From: PWND01 sp964601515
Lineage (GTDB): Bacteria > Bacteroidota > Bacteroidia > Bacteroidales > UBA7960
Length of the DNA stretch: 53,074 bases
Direction: 5' to 3'
Assembly (NCBI GenBank): GCA_964601515.1
Contig: CAZRNU010000007.1
Coordinates: 1-53,074, forward strand
Positions 26,067 through 32,539 of this stretch are shown here, piece by piece. A program made the position numbers and the translations under genes. The stretch's first letter is position 1; each line of letters starts with the position of its first letter. The notes beneath the pieces were generated by a model that worked only from the letters and a program-made list of their open reading frames with translations, had not been told where the DNA came from and did not search any database.

Positions 26067-26930
26067 ATGAATCTAGATAAAATATCAACAATAGACATAC
26101 AAAACAAAATTCTCGAAATTAGAGGATATCAAGTTATGCTTGACAGTGATCTTGCGCTATTATATGAAGTTGAAGTAAAAGTTTTAAATCAGACAGTTAA
26201 GAGAAACATAGAACGCTTTCCAAAAGAGTTTATGTTTCAGTTGTCAGAAAAGGAAATCAAGAACTTGAGGTCACAATTTGTGACCTCAAAATCACATGGT
26301 GGAAGACGGTATTCACCTTATGCTTTCACAGAACAGGGTGTTGCAATGCTTTCAGCAGTTTTAAAAAGTCCAACAGCAATAAAAGTGAGTATTAAGATTA
26401 TGACGGTTTTTGTGGAAATGAGGCATTATTTAATGAAAAATGCTGACATTTTCGAAAAATTTCACAGAATTGACCAAAAACTGCTTGTACATGATGAAAA
26501 TTTTGCTAAAATTTTCAAAGCCCTCGAAAGCAAAGAACTACCAAAACAAGGGATATTTTTCAACGGACAAGTTTTTGATGCTCATGTTCTTCTATCTGAA
26601 ATGATTAAAAAAGCTGAAAAAACCATAATTCTAATGGACAATTATGTTGATGAAAAGGTTCTAACACTTTTAAGTAAGAAGAAATCAGAGGTTGAGGTTT
26701 TTATATATTCTAAAACCATCTCAAATAAGCTGCAACAGGATGCAGATAAATTTAATGCTCAATACAAAAACTTGATATTAAAACAGTTTGATGATTGCCA
26801 CGATAGATTTTTAATAATAGATAATCAAATCTACCACATAGGCGCCTCATTAAAAGATCTTGGCAAAAAATGGTTTGCGTTTTCCAAATTGGAAATTGAT
26901 GCAAAATTGATTTTGGGAAGATTAGATTAA
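26067..26930 (+). CDS. ORF6N-domain protein with PLD-like C-terminus, copy 1
   Basis: 287 residues. Residues about 8-95 form an ORF6N DNA-binding-like domain (ILEIRGYQVMLDSDLALLYEV, KRNIERFPKEFMFQLS, YAFTEQGVAMLSAVLKS). After a helical linker, residues about 160-287 look like a single phospholipase-D/HKD-type domain: AEKTIILMDNYVD and then HDRFLIID with IYHIGASLKDLG, an HxR variant of HxK. Related proteins are common in mobile and prophage DNA of Bacteroidota; their job is not settled. The 3' half shares an apparently identical 305-bp stretch with the gene at 31511, and the coding region holds a perfect palindrome at 26265-26289. Confidence 0.88.
   Translation: MNLDKISTIDIQNKILEIRGYQVMLDSDLALLYEVEVKVLNQTVKRNIERFPKEFMFQLSEKEIKNLRSQFVTSKSHGGRRYSPYAFTEQGVAMLSAVLKSPTAIKVSIKIMTVFVEMRHYLMKNADIFEKFHRIDQKLLVHDENFAKIFKALESKELPKQGIFFNGQVFDAHVLLSEMIKKAEKTIILMDNYVDEKVLTLLSKKKSEVEVFIYSKTISNKLQQDADKFNAQYKNLILKQFDDCHDRFLIIDNQIYHIGASLKDLGKKWFAFSKLEIDAKLILGRLD
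26265..26289. repeat. Perfect intragenic palindrome in ORF6N copy 1
   Basis: Arms TTGAGGTCACAA and TTGTGACCTCAA around one T: 12-bp arms with no mismatch. It encodes Leu67-Arg-Ser-Gln-Phe-Val-Thr-Ser. A matching palindrome lies at the same place in the paralogue (31711-31739). Confidence 0.95.
26451..26755 (+). repeat. 305-bp direct repeat, copy 1
   Basis: By eye this is base-for-base identical to 31901-32205. It lies inside the ORF6N gene and covers the linker and most of the PLD-like domain. Sequence before it is strongly diverged, and sequence after it drifts by scattered silent changes, which points to recent recombination or gene conversion. Confidence 0.85.
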
Positions 26931-26939
26931 TAATTGTTT

Positions 26940-27146
26940 CGGTGCGCTGCACCTTAAAATCAATCCTCACATTCATTGCTATAGATATTTTGCTGCTACG
27001 CAGCGTTTTTTGGCAGGTGCAGATTGTGAAGATTGTATGGATTGTACAGATTGAATGGATTGAAGCAAAATCAACATACAGGGGCAGAGCCGCGAAATAT
27101 CTATAGCAAAAATGACGAATAAAAGTACGAGAGGTGCAGAGTACCA
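26940..27146. repeat. Palindromic element A flanking the IS200-like transposase
   Basis: 207 bp with imperfect inverted ends (GGTGCGCTGCACCT against AGGTGCAGAGTACC) and inner complementary halves (GCTATAGATATTTTGCTGCTACGCAGC against rc of GGCAGAGCCGCGAAATATCTATAGC). The centre has five 9-bp GATTG-type units at 27022-27066. Element B is the same layout with ten units. Confidence 0.85.
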
Positions 27147-27190
27147 AAATATTATATTTAACAATATGTTTTATATAAAGATATTTATTA

Positions 27191-27198
27191 TATATTTG
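27191..27198 (+). promoter_or_regulatory. -7 element before the transposase
   Basis: TATATTTG, an exact TAnnTTTG match 20 bases before the ATG. No clear -33 box. Confidence 0.4.
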
Positions 27199-27218
27199 TC
27201 TAAATAAAATCAAATATC

Positions 27219-27680
27219 ATGGCTAATACATATAAACAATTTTATGCACATTTAGTTTTTGCAGTAAAGAACCGAGAGTCTTTAATCAAAAAATCAATTA
27301 AAAATGAATTGGAAAAATACATTAGTGGCATTATCCAAAATCATAATCACAAGCTGATAGCAATCAACTGTATGCCAGATCATATACATATATTTTTTGG
27401 GTATAATTTGAATGAATTAATTCCTGATTTAGTCGAGGAAATCAAAACATCTACTAATAAATGGATAAACACAAACAACTTTACTGGTTTTAGATTTGAA
27501 TGGCAAAAAGGATACGGAGCGTTTTCACATTCACATTCGCAGATTAGCACAGTAGCAAATTATATAGAAAATCAGGAAAATCATCATATTAGAAATACAT
27601 TCAAGCAAGAATATTTAGATATTTTACGCAAAAATGAAATTAAGTTTCAAGACGAATATCTTTTTGATTTTTTTGAATAA
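27219..27680 (+). mobile_element. IS200/Y1-type (HUH) transposase, REP-associated-like
   Basis: A complete 153-residue single-strand transposase. The HUH motif is His55-Ile56-His57 in MPDHIHIFF, and the likely catalytic tyrosine is Tyr115 in VANYIENQENHH. The length matches IS200 TnpA. No TnpB is present. The gene sits between palindromic elements A (ends 72 bp upstream) and B (starts 28 bp downstream), in the same orientation. This resembles the REP-associated tyrosine transposases, which act on palindromic repeats rather than forming a classical insertion sequence. An ordinary IS200 copy is the alternative. Confidence 0.9.
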
Positions 27681-27708
27681 ATGCAAATGATTTTTGATTG
27701 TTATATTC

Positions 27709-27960
27709 CGGTGCGCTGCACCTTAAAATCTATCCGGGCATTCATTGCTATAGATATTTTGCTGCTACGCAGCGTTTTTTGACAGATGCAGATTGTGCAG
27801 ATTTTATAGATTTTATGGATTGTATAGATTGTATAGATTGAATAGATTGAAAGGATTGTACAGATTGAATGGATTGAAGCAAAATCAACATACAGCGGCA
27901 GAGCCGCGAAATATCTATAGCCAAGATTTAGCATAAAAGTACGAGAGGTGCTGTGCACCG
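27709..27960. repeat. Palindromic element B flanking the IS200-like transposase
   Basis: 252 bp, the same layout as element A, with better matched ends (CGGTGCGCTGCACCT against AGGTGCTGTGCACCG). The centre holds ten 9-bp units from 27791 to 27880. The 45-bp length difference from A equals exactly five units. Confidence 0.88.
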
Positions 27961-27995
27961 AAACATTCAAATGCGAGAGATTCCTTTGCTATTCA

Positions 27996-28035
27996 GGAAT
28001 TTCCAGCTTCCGCCTAAGCGGAACTGGAAACTTCC
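27996..28035. repeat. Hairpin repeat after the deiminase gene
   Basis: Arms GGAATTTCCAGCTTCCGC and GCGGAACTGGAAACTTCC around CTAA, with two mismatches. It lies 11 bases past the deiminase stop and could act as its 3' end. The left arm recurs at 31378-31395. Confidence 0.7.
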
Positions 28036-28045
28036 GTAGATTATC

Positions 28046-29101
28046 CTATTCCCTCGCTGATATGATTATCTTCTCAGCATTTTCGCCAGTAAGCTGCCAT
28101 GACAGACATCTTGCGCTGCCTCCAAGCATGCAAACGCCTTCTGCGTTTATGGTTACAACTGTTTTGGTTGTGTTATCGCGTATTGTATTTATGACCTGAT
28201 TATCGTGAGGCATATTGAATATAGGAACATATATATAGTTGTTTGTGACAACTGCATTTACATGAATGCCACATGCAGGTTCGAATCCATTGGGCGTTAA
28301 TGGCTCCATTTTTTCACTGGGGATTGGGACTTCTATAATTTTTATATTTGAAAATGAAGCGTTTAATTCTTCTAAGACTTTTTCTCTTAGCTCACTATCT
28401 ATGTGTGTATAATCATTTACCAGCAAAACATCTTTGTCAATCCAGCAGACCATGCCATCAGAATGGGCTAATATTGCTTCATCAGGTTTAATTATTGCCA
28501 CTTCAGTTGCATTAAGCAAGTTCTTTAGAATCTGCTTTGCCTCAGATAGCGGCAAATTATTATATTCGGGGAAACGTGTGGTTGTAATCACTCTACCGGA
28601 GTAATTATCAACAATGTTGCCGCCGTCGAGATAATAATCCGATTTTGCCCTAATAATATCATGACGGTTAGCGAAATTGTCGAAGCTTTTTTGAATTAAT
28701 TGCGCATCACTTTCAGAAACAATGCTGTTGTGCGTATATTTACACTGAACCGGATTAAATGGATTTATTGTTGAAAAATCACGAACCCATATATCCTCAA
28801 TCCTCGCTGTTAAAAGCACATCCTCAGGCAGCTTATCTTTGTAATATCTTTTGTTTTGCCTATCCACAATAACAACAATATTATCCTTCCCAATAACTGC
28901 CTTTGCAAACTCTATCTGAAAATCAACTATCTGAGCAAAATACGGAGCATAAACACTTTCTGTAACCAAAGGAGCAACAAGCACAATCAACATCCTTTCT
29001 GAGGATATTTCATTAGTGAAATTACCATTCATATAATTGGTTTTTGAGCAAAAAACAAACAACAAAAATGAAATTATTAATAAAACCATCAATTTTCGCA
29101 T
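28046..29101 (-). CDS. Peptidyl-arginine/agmatine deiminase-family lipoprotein
   Basis: 351 residues from the ATG at 29101, which gives a lipoprotein-like signal (hydrophobic stretch ending LLFVFC, Cys18). The body fits the Porphyromonas-type PAD/agmatine deiminase fold, with conserved catalytic stations: Asp108 in DIWVRDFS, His213 and Asp215 in AHSDGM, and Cys332 in GGSARCLSWQ. The family turns arginine or agmatine guanidine groups into citrulline-type ureido groups. Unlike the Porphyromonas enzyme it has no T9SS tail, so it likely stays membrane-anchored. It stands alone in the repeat-rich island. Confidence 0.85.
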   Translation of the reverse strand: MRKLMVLLIISFLLFVFCSKTNYMNGNFTNEISSERMLIVLVAPLVTESVYAPYFAQIVDFQIEFAKAVIGKDNIVVIVDRQNKRYYKDKLPEDVLLTARIEDIWVRDFSTINPFNPVQCKYTHNSIVSESDAQLIQKSFDNFANRHDIIRAKSDYYLDGGNIVDNYSGRVITTTRFPEYNNLPLSEAKQILKNLLNATEVAIIKPDEAILAHSDGMVCWIDKDVLLVNDYTHIDSELREKVLEELNASFSNIKIIEVPIPSEKMEPLTPNGFEPACGIHVNAVVTNNYIYVPIFNMPHDNQVINTIRDNTTKTVVTINAEGVCMLGGSARCLSWQLTGENAEKIIISARE

Positions 29102-29189
29102 CAAGGCTAATTTCTTTATAAGAATATGAAGCAAATATAATATAAGGCCAAGCAATAGAAATATTGATAAAAATTATTTTTTGATGACT

Positions 29190-29696
29190 TTATTTGAGCT
29201 TCAACAAAACAATCTTGACCAAATTCTCAAAACTAAACAAGCAATTAAAAGCTAACCCTTTGATTTTACAGTTATCTTCAATTCTTTTTAACTCATCATT
29301 CATCCAATTTGAATTTATTGGACATATTACTACTGCAATACCATAGGAGCTGTTTTTTTCATTATTTCTTTTAATTTCATTTATTAGCTTTTTTCGTGCT
29401 TCTGAAAAATCGCGATTTTGATTTAAAAATTTTATTTCAACGAAAGTTGATTTATTATTTTCCTCAATACAAATGTCAGCATATCTATTGTCAACAACTA
29501 GTTTTTCTATAAATACCTTGTTATTATTCTCAGACAATAACTTTTTATAAAGCAAACTAGCTAAGTTAACCTGAAACCAACCTTCAATTTTTTTCCCATC
29601 ATCAATTAAAACTTTTATATAGTTCTGGTTTTGGCATACCATTTCTTTGCCAATTTCTTGACAACAATCTCTTATTATTTCTTCCAAGTTTTTCAT
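29190..29696 (-). CDS. Small PD-(D/E)XK-like nuclease-fold protein
   Basis: 168 residues from the ATG at 29696. An in-frame ATG at 29729 lies inside a duplicated 71-bp leader; in the other copy that ATG opens only a nine-codon frame, so it is unlikely to be the start. The pattern Asp74 (RYADICIEE), then Glu87-x-Lys89 in FVEIKFLN fits a PD-(D/E)XK core of two strands carrying D and ExK, as in restriction-type and Holliday-junction nucleases. Nothing else resolves its role. Very low GC and an island setting suggest transfer. Confidence 0.7.
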   Translation of the reverse strand: MKNLEEIIRDCCQEIGKEMVCQNQNYIKVLIDDGKKIEGWFQVNLASLLYKKLLSENNNKVFIEKLVVDNRYADICIEENNKSTFVEIKFLNQNRDFSEARKKLINEIKRNNEKNSSYGIAVVICPINSNWMNDELKRIEDNCKIKGLAFNCLFSFENLVKIVLLKLK

Positions 29697-29713
29697 TATC
29701 AAATAATTATTAA

Positions 29714-29784
29714 TAATTTCCCTACTCATAAGGCTTTTCGGTTTCGCCCCGTTTTTTTGTAGTGGGTTCTGGGCTCCACTTTAT
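29714..29784. repeat. 71-bp direct repeat (leader copy 1)
   Basis: Nearly identical to 30787-30857. On the minus strand it precedes the nuclease-like gene and includes GTGGAGCCCAGAACCCAC and CGGGGCGAAACCG, which can form small stems, then GCCTTATGAGTAGGG. Confidence 0.85.
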
Positions 29785-30341
29785 ACTTCCTAATACTTAT
29801 TTTTATATGATATAAGCATATTTCAAGAATTACATGTCTTGAACACCACATAAAGTCCTATATAAAATAAGCCGTTTATTGTTTTTTCCTGCAACAGAAA
29901 ACACAAGTATTTTTTGTTTTAGGAAGATACACTATCTTTAGTGACAAATATTAATTATATGTAATCTTTGTAAATAAAAATTAAAACATTGACACCTACT
30001 ATATTGATTCCAATTTTTGTTAATTATACAGCTTTTAAAAAATCATTCATGTCTGATTGTTTTTTCAGAAGCACCCTTATATCTTAATATGCAAAATAAT
30101 ACTTCATTTGTATTAAACTATTTTTGTTGGATAATTTTCTATCATATGGTTATACAAGTTTCCTGGCAAAGGAAAATTAGAATTCATGCAACTTGAAAGT
30201 AGTATTGGAAATATAATTGCGAATATAATCTTTCACATTCACAATCCTCCATTACATAAATTCTGACTCCATCAGTTCTTTAAAAAACCGCTACTGACCA
30301 TAAATTATCTCGCCAAATATCAATTTAGAAAACAATTCATC
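29785..30341. other. AT-rich stretch without a recognisable gene
   Basis: About 560 bp of very low GC with many stops in all frames. I see no RNA gene, tandem array or hairpin with a T-run. It may be decayed coding DNA of the island. Confidence 0.5.
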
Positions 30342-30770
30342 CTAATCATTTAGAATTTCATAATTTTCTTCACCATACATTTCTTTCATCTTTTCCCAAT
30401 ATGGCATAGTAACTTTATCAACTTTGCCAGAAACTTTGTGTTTTACGGTTATAGTTGGCTCTGTATTTACTGGGCTGCTTGTACCCTTACCACTAGCTGT
30501 TGACGCTATTTGATTATCATCCATTATTCCTTCTAAATTTCTACCTGCTTGATATAGATATACCAAACATATAATGTTAAAAATCAAAAACAAAATAATG
30601 CCAATAATATTAATGAACATTATTGTATCTGCTTTTAAATCAACATTTGTAGATATGAAAAATATTATTCCTATCGTTACTATTGATAAAATTATAGTAA
30701 CAACAATAGCTTTTAAGGCCTTTCCCGCCTCAACAATGTTGTTGTAATTTATTGTATTTTTTTCTTCCAT
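30342..30770 (-). CDS. Small two-helix membrane protein of unknown function
   Basis: 142 residues. Two hydrophobic helices at about 18-40 and 50-73 (AIVVTIILSIVTIGIIFFIS and MFINIIGIILFLIFNIICLV) are followed by a polar tail of about 65 residues with a Ser/Thr/Gly-rich linker and VSGKVDKVTMPYWEKMKEMYGEE. No family recognised. It follows the second copy of the 71-bp leader, so it is expressed from the same kind of upstream sequence as the nuclease-like gene. Confidence 0.7.
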   Translation of the reverse strand: MEEKNTINYNNIVEAGKALKAIVVTIILSIVTIGIIFFISTNVDLKADTIMFINIIGIILFLIFNIICLVYLYQAGRNLEGIMDDNQIASTASGKGTSSPVNTEPTITVKHKVSGKVDKVTMPYWEKMKEMYGEENYEILND

Positions 30771-30786
30771 GACTATATGTTTTTAT

Positions 30787-30857
30787 TAATTTCCCTACTC
30801 ATAAGGCTTTTCGGTTTTGCCCCGTTTTTTATAGTGGGTTCTGGGCTCCACTTTGTA
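30787..30857. repeat. 71-bp direct repeat (leader copy 2)
   Basis: Same as 29714-29784 apart from a few changes, located 17 bases upstream of the membrane-protein start (minus strand). The ATG it carries is followed by a stop after nine codons. Confidence 0.85.
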
Positions 30858-31072
30858 TTAATTTCTTGCCACATAGGGTGGTCAGCCCTTATTAGACCAT
30901 TATCTTTTTAAAAACTTACCCATATTAAAATACATTTCCGCTCTGAAAGGAGAATTAATAGAGCCTATCTTGTCAAAAATGTTTGATTTTCTTTCCATTT
31001 GTATTTTTTTTATGGCAATTGTGGGAAAAGCACAAAAAAAAACAGCGTGGTCAAATTACCCACCGCTGTCGA

Positions 31073-31172
31073 GGTTCTACCAAAACCCACTGAACAAGAT
31101 AAGCAACGACCACGCCTTGACGTGGCGTTTTTGCTTACTATCCTGTTCAGTTATTGAAATTTGGTAGATTCC
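31073..31172. repeat. Nested palindrome, about 100 bp
   Basis: Successive complementary blocks around one centre: GGTTCTAC/GTAGATTCC, CTACCAA/TTGGTAG, CTGAACA/TGTTCAG, AAGCAA/TTGCTT and CCACG/CGTGG. A short reading frame over it is an artefact of the repeat. The rest of the 740-bp gap 30771-31510 holds the 71-bp leader, a minor TGGTC/GACCA pair near 30879-30899, and the hairpins at 31338 and 31378; no gene is evident. Confidence 0.75.
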
Positions 31173-31337
31173 GACAACAGAATTCAGCTAAACGCTATAT
31201 TTTTAATATTTGCCTGTTATTACATAATATTTGTGTTTGTAAAACATATTTTCGTGGGGTAAATATAATAATATTTTTTTACGAAATGGATTTTGAAGGG
31301 ATTTTTTTGAAATTTGTTAATATGTTCATACCCGAAG

Positions 31338-31368
31338 CTGGAAGTCCCGCTTGGGCGGGAGCTTCCAG
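31338..31368. repeat. GC-rich hairpin CTGGAAG...CTTCCAG
   Basis: Stem CTGGAAGTCCCGC against GCGGGAGCTTCCAG with one bulge and a TTGG loop. It sits directly before a second, related hairpin. Confidence 0.7.
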
Positions 31369-31377
31369 TTCTCGCGA

Positions 31378-31412
31378 GGAATTTCCAGCTTCCGCCTTAG
31401 CGGAACCAGAAG
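31378..31412. repeat. Hairpin related to 27996-28035
   Basis: GGAATTTCCAGCTTCCGC, a short loop, then GCGGAACCAGAAG. The left arm is identical to that of the hairpin after the deiminase gene. Confidence 0.7.
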
Positions 31413-31478
31413 CCTCTATCGCAAAGGCTGTTTAGTCTATTAATATATTTTATTAGTGCGTGAAATAATGTTATTTGT

Positions 31479-31486
31479 TATATTTG
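31479..31486 (+). promoter_or_regulatory. -7 element before ORF6N copy 2
   Basis: TATATTTG, exact match to TAnnTTTG, 25 bases before the ATG at 31511. No good -33 box. Confidence 0.45.
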
Positions 31487-31510
31487 CACTCTGTATTCAT
31501 GTATTAAATA

Positions 31511-32380
31511 ATGATTATGACACATTATGATTTACCAATTCAAAACATAAAAAGCAAGATATACGAGATTCGTGGAAAGCAGGTAATGCTAGATCGTGAC
31601 TTGGCAGGGCTTTATGGTGTAAATACGAAAAGACTAAATGAACAGGTTAAAAGAAACATTGAACGTTTTCCTAAAGACTTTATGTTTCAGCTATCAAAAC
31701 AAGAGAAACTCGAGGTGGTCGCAAATTGCGACCACCTCGCAAACCTAAAATATTCATATATTCTTCCTTATGCATTCACAGAGCAAGGAGTAGCTATGCT
31801 TTCAAGCGTTCTGAAAAGCAAGCAAGCTGTTGAGGTAAACATACAAATAATGCGCGCTTTTGTTGAATTTAGGCACTACTTGATTAAAAATGCAGATATC
31901 TTCGAAAAATTTCACAGAATTGACCAAAAACTGCTTGTACATGATGAAAATTTTGCTAAAATTTTCAAAGCCCTCGAAAGCAAAGAACTACCAAAACAAG
32001 GGATATTTTTCAACGGACAAGTTTTTGATGCTCATGTTCTTCTATCTGAAATGATTAAAAAAGCTGAAAAAACCATAATTCTAATGGACAATTATGTTGA
32101 TGAAAAGGTTCTAACACTTTTAAGTAAGAAGAAATCAGAGGTTGAGGTTTTTATATATTCTAAAACCATCTCAAATAAGCTGCAACAGGATGCAGATAAA
32201 TTTAACACTCAATACAAAAACCTAACATTAAAGCAGTTCGATGATTGCCACGACAGGTTTTTAATAATTGATAATAATATTTACCACATAGGCGCTTCTC
32301 TCAAAGACTTAGGCAAAAAATGGTTTGCGTTTTCCAAATTGGAAATTGATGCAAAACTAATTTTGGGAAAATTAGATTAA
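31511..32380 (+). CDS. ORF6N-domain protein with PLD-like C-terminus, copy 2
   Basis: 289 residues (or 287 from the ATG at 31517). Same plan as the gene at 26067: ORF6N domain (IYEIRGKQVMLDRDLAGLYGV, KRNIERFPKDFMFQLS, YAFTEQGVAMLSSVLKS) and an HKD-like C-terminus (HDRFLIID, IGASLKDLG). The N-terminal domain differs at many positions from copy 1, while the linker and C-terminal half are almost identical. The stretch after FMFQLS (EVVANCDHLANL) has no protein similarity to copy 1 but holds an equivalent DNA palindrome at 31711-31739. Confidence 0.88.
   Translation: MIMTHYDLPIQNIKSKIYEIRGKQVMLDRDLAGLYGVNTKRLNEQVKRNIERFPKDFMFQLSKQEKLEVVANCDHLANLKYSYILPYAFTEQGVAMLSSVLKSKQAVEVNIQIMRAFVEFRHYLIKNADIFEKFHRIDQKLLVHDENFAKIFKALESKELPKQGIFFNGQVFDAHVLLSEMIKKAEKTIILMDNYVDEKVLTLLSKKKSEVEVFIYSKTISNKLQQDADKFNTQYKNLTLKQFDDCHDRFLIIDNNIYHIGASLKDLGKKWFAFSKLEIDAKLILGKLD
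31711..31739. repeat. Perfect intragenic palindrome in ORF6N copy 2
   Basis: Arms CGAGGTGGTCGCAA and TTGCGACCACCTCG around one A: 14-bp arms with no mismatch. The shared core with copy 1 is GGTCrCAA-w-TTGyGACC. The codon phase is shifted by one base, so the peptide differs. Confidence 0.95.
31901..32205 (+). repeat. 305-bp direct repeat, copy 2
   Basis: Apparently identical to 26451-26755 and in the same orientation. The two copies are 5450 bp apart start to start, so recombination between them would delete the transposase, deiminase, nuclease-like and membrane-protein genes. Confidence 0.85.
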
Positions 32381-32397
32381 TAATAGTTTCGGTGCTC

Positions 32398-32446
32398 CGA
32401 CTGCCGACTTACCACTTACGACTGCCGACATACGACTACCGACTCC
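32398..32446. repeat. Degenerate heptamer array CGACtnn (7 units)
   Basis: Seven 7-bp units: CGACTGC, CGACTTA, CCACTTA, CGACTGC, CGACATA, CGACTAC, CGACTCC. It begins 17 bases after the ORF6N stop. It is the third heptamer array in the window, with a unit unrelated to the other two. Confidence 0.85.
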
Positions 32447-32483
32447 CCCCTTCAAAAAATTTTTATCTCTTGTAAAAACAACT

Positions 32484-32491
32484 TACTTTTG
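32484..32491 (+). promoter_or_regulatory. -7 element before the PaaK-like ligase
   Basis: TACTTTTG, exact TAnnTTTG match, with a T-rich stretch 20 bp upstream as a poor -33 box. The ATG is 48 bases downstream. Confidence 0.45.
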
Positions 32492-32539
32492 CTGTCTTGA
32501 AAACGTTTTTTTCTAAATCATAAATATTGCTTTTCTATT

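Noticed and set aside
26752..27213. Minus-strand open frame of 153 codons over element A
   Set aside because: It is antisense to the end of the ORF6N gene and reads through the palindromic element; no independent support.
27791..27880. CRISPR array
   Set aside because: The 9-bp units are contiguous, with no spacers and no cas genes nearby; it is a minisatellite.
29714..30857. Integron attC sites
   Set aside because: The 71-bp copies lack the RYYYAAC and GTTRRRY ends and no integrase is present in the window.
30970..31167. Open frame of 65 codons
   Set aside because: It overlaps the nested palindrome and has no recognisable protein features or promoter.
31154..31435. Open frame of 93 codons before ORF6N copy 2
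   Set aside because: It runs through the nested palindrome and both hairpins; its C-terminal part is translated repeat DNA with no protein-like pattern.
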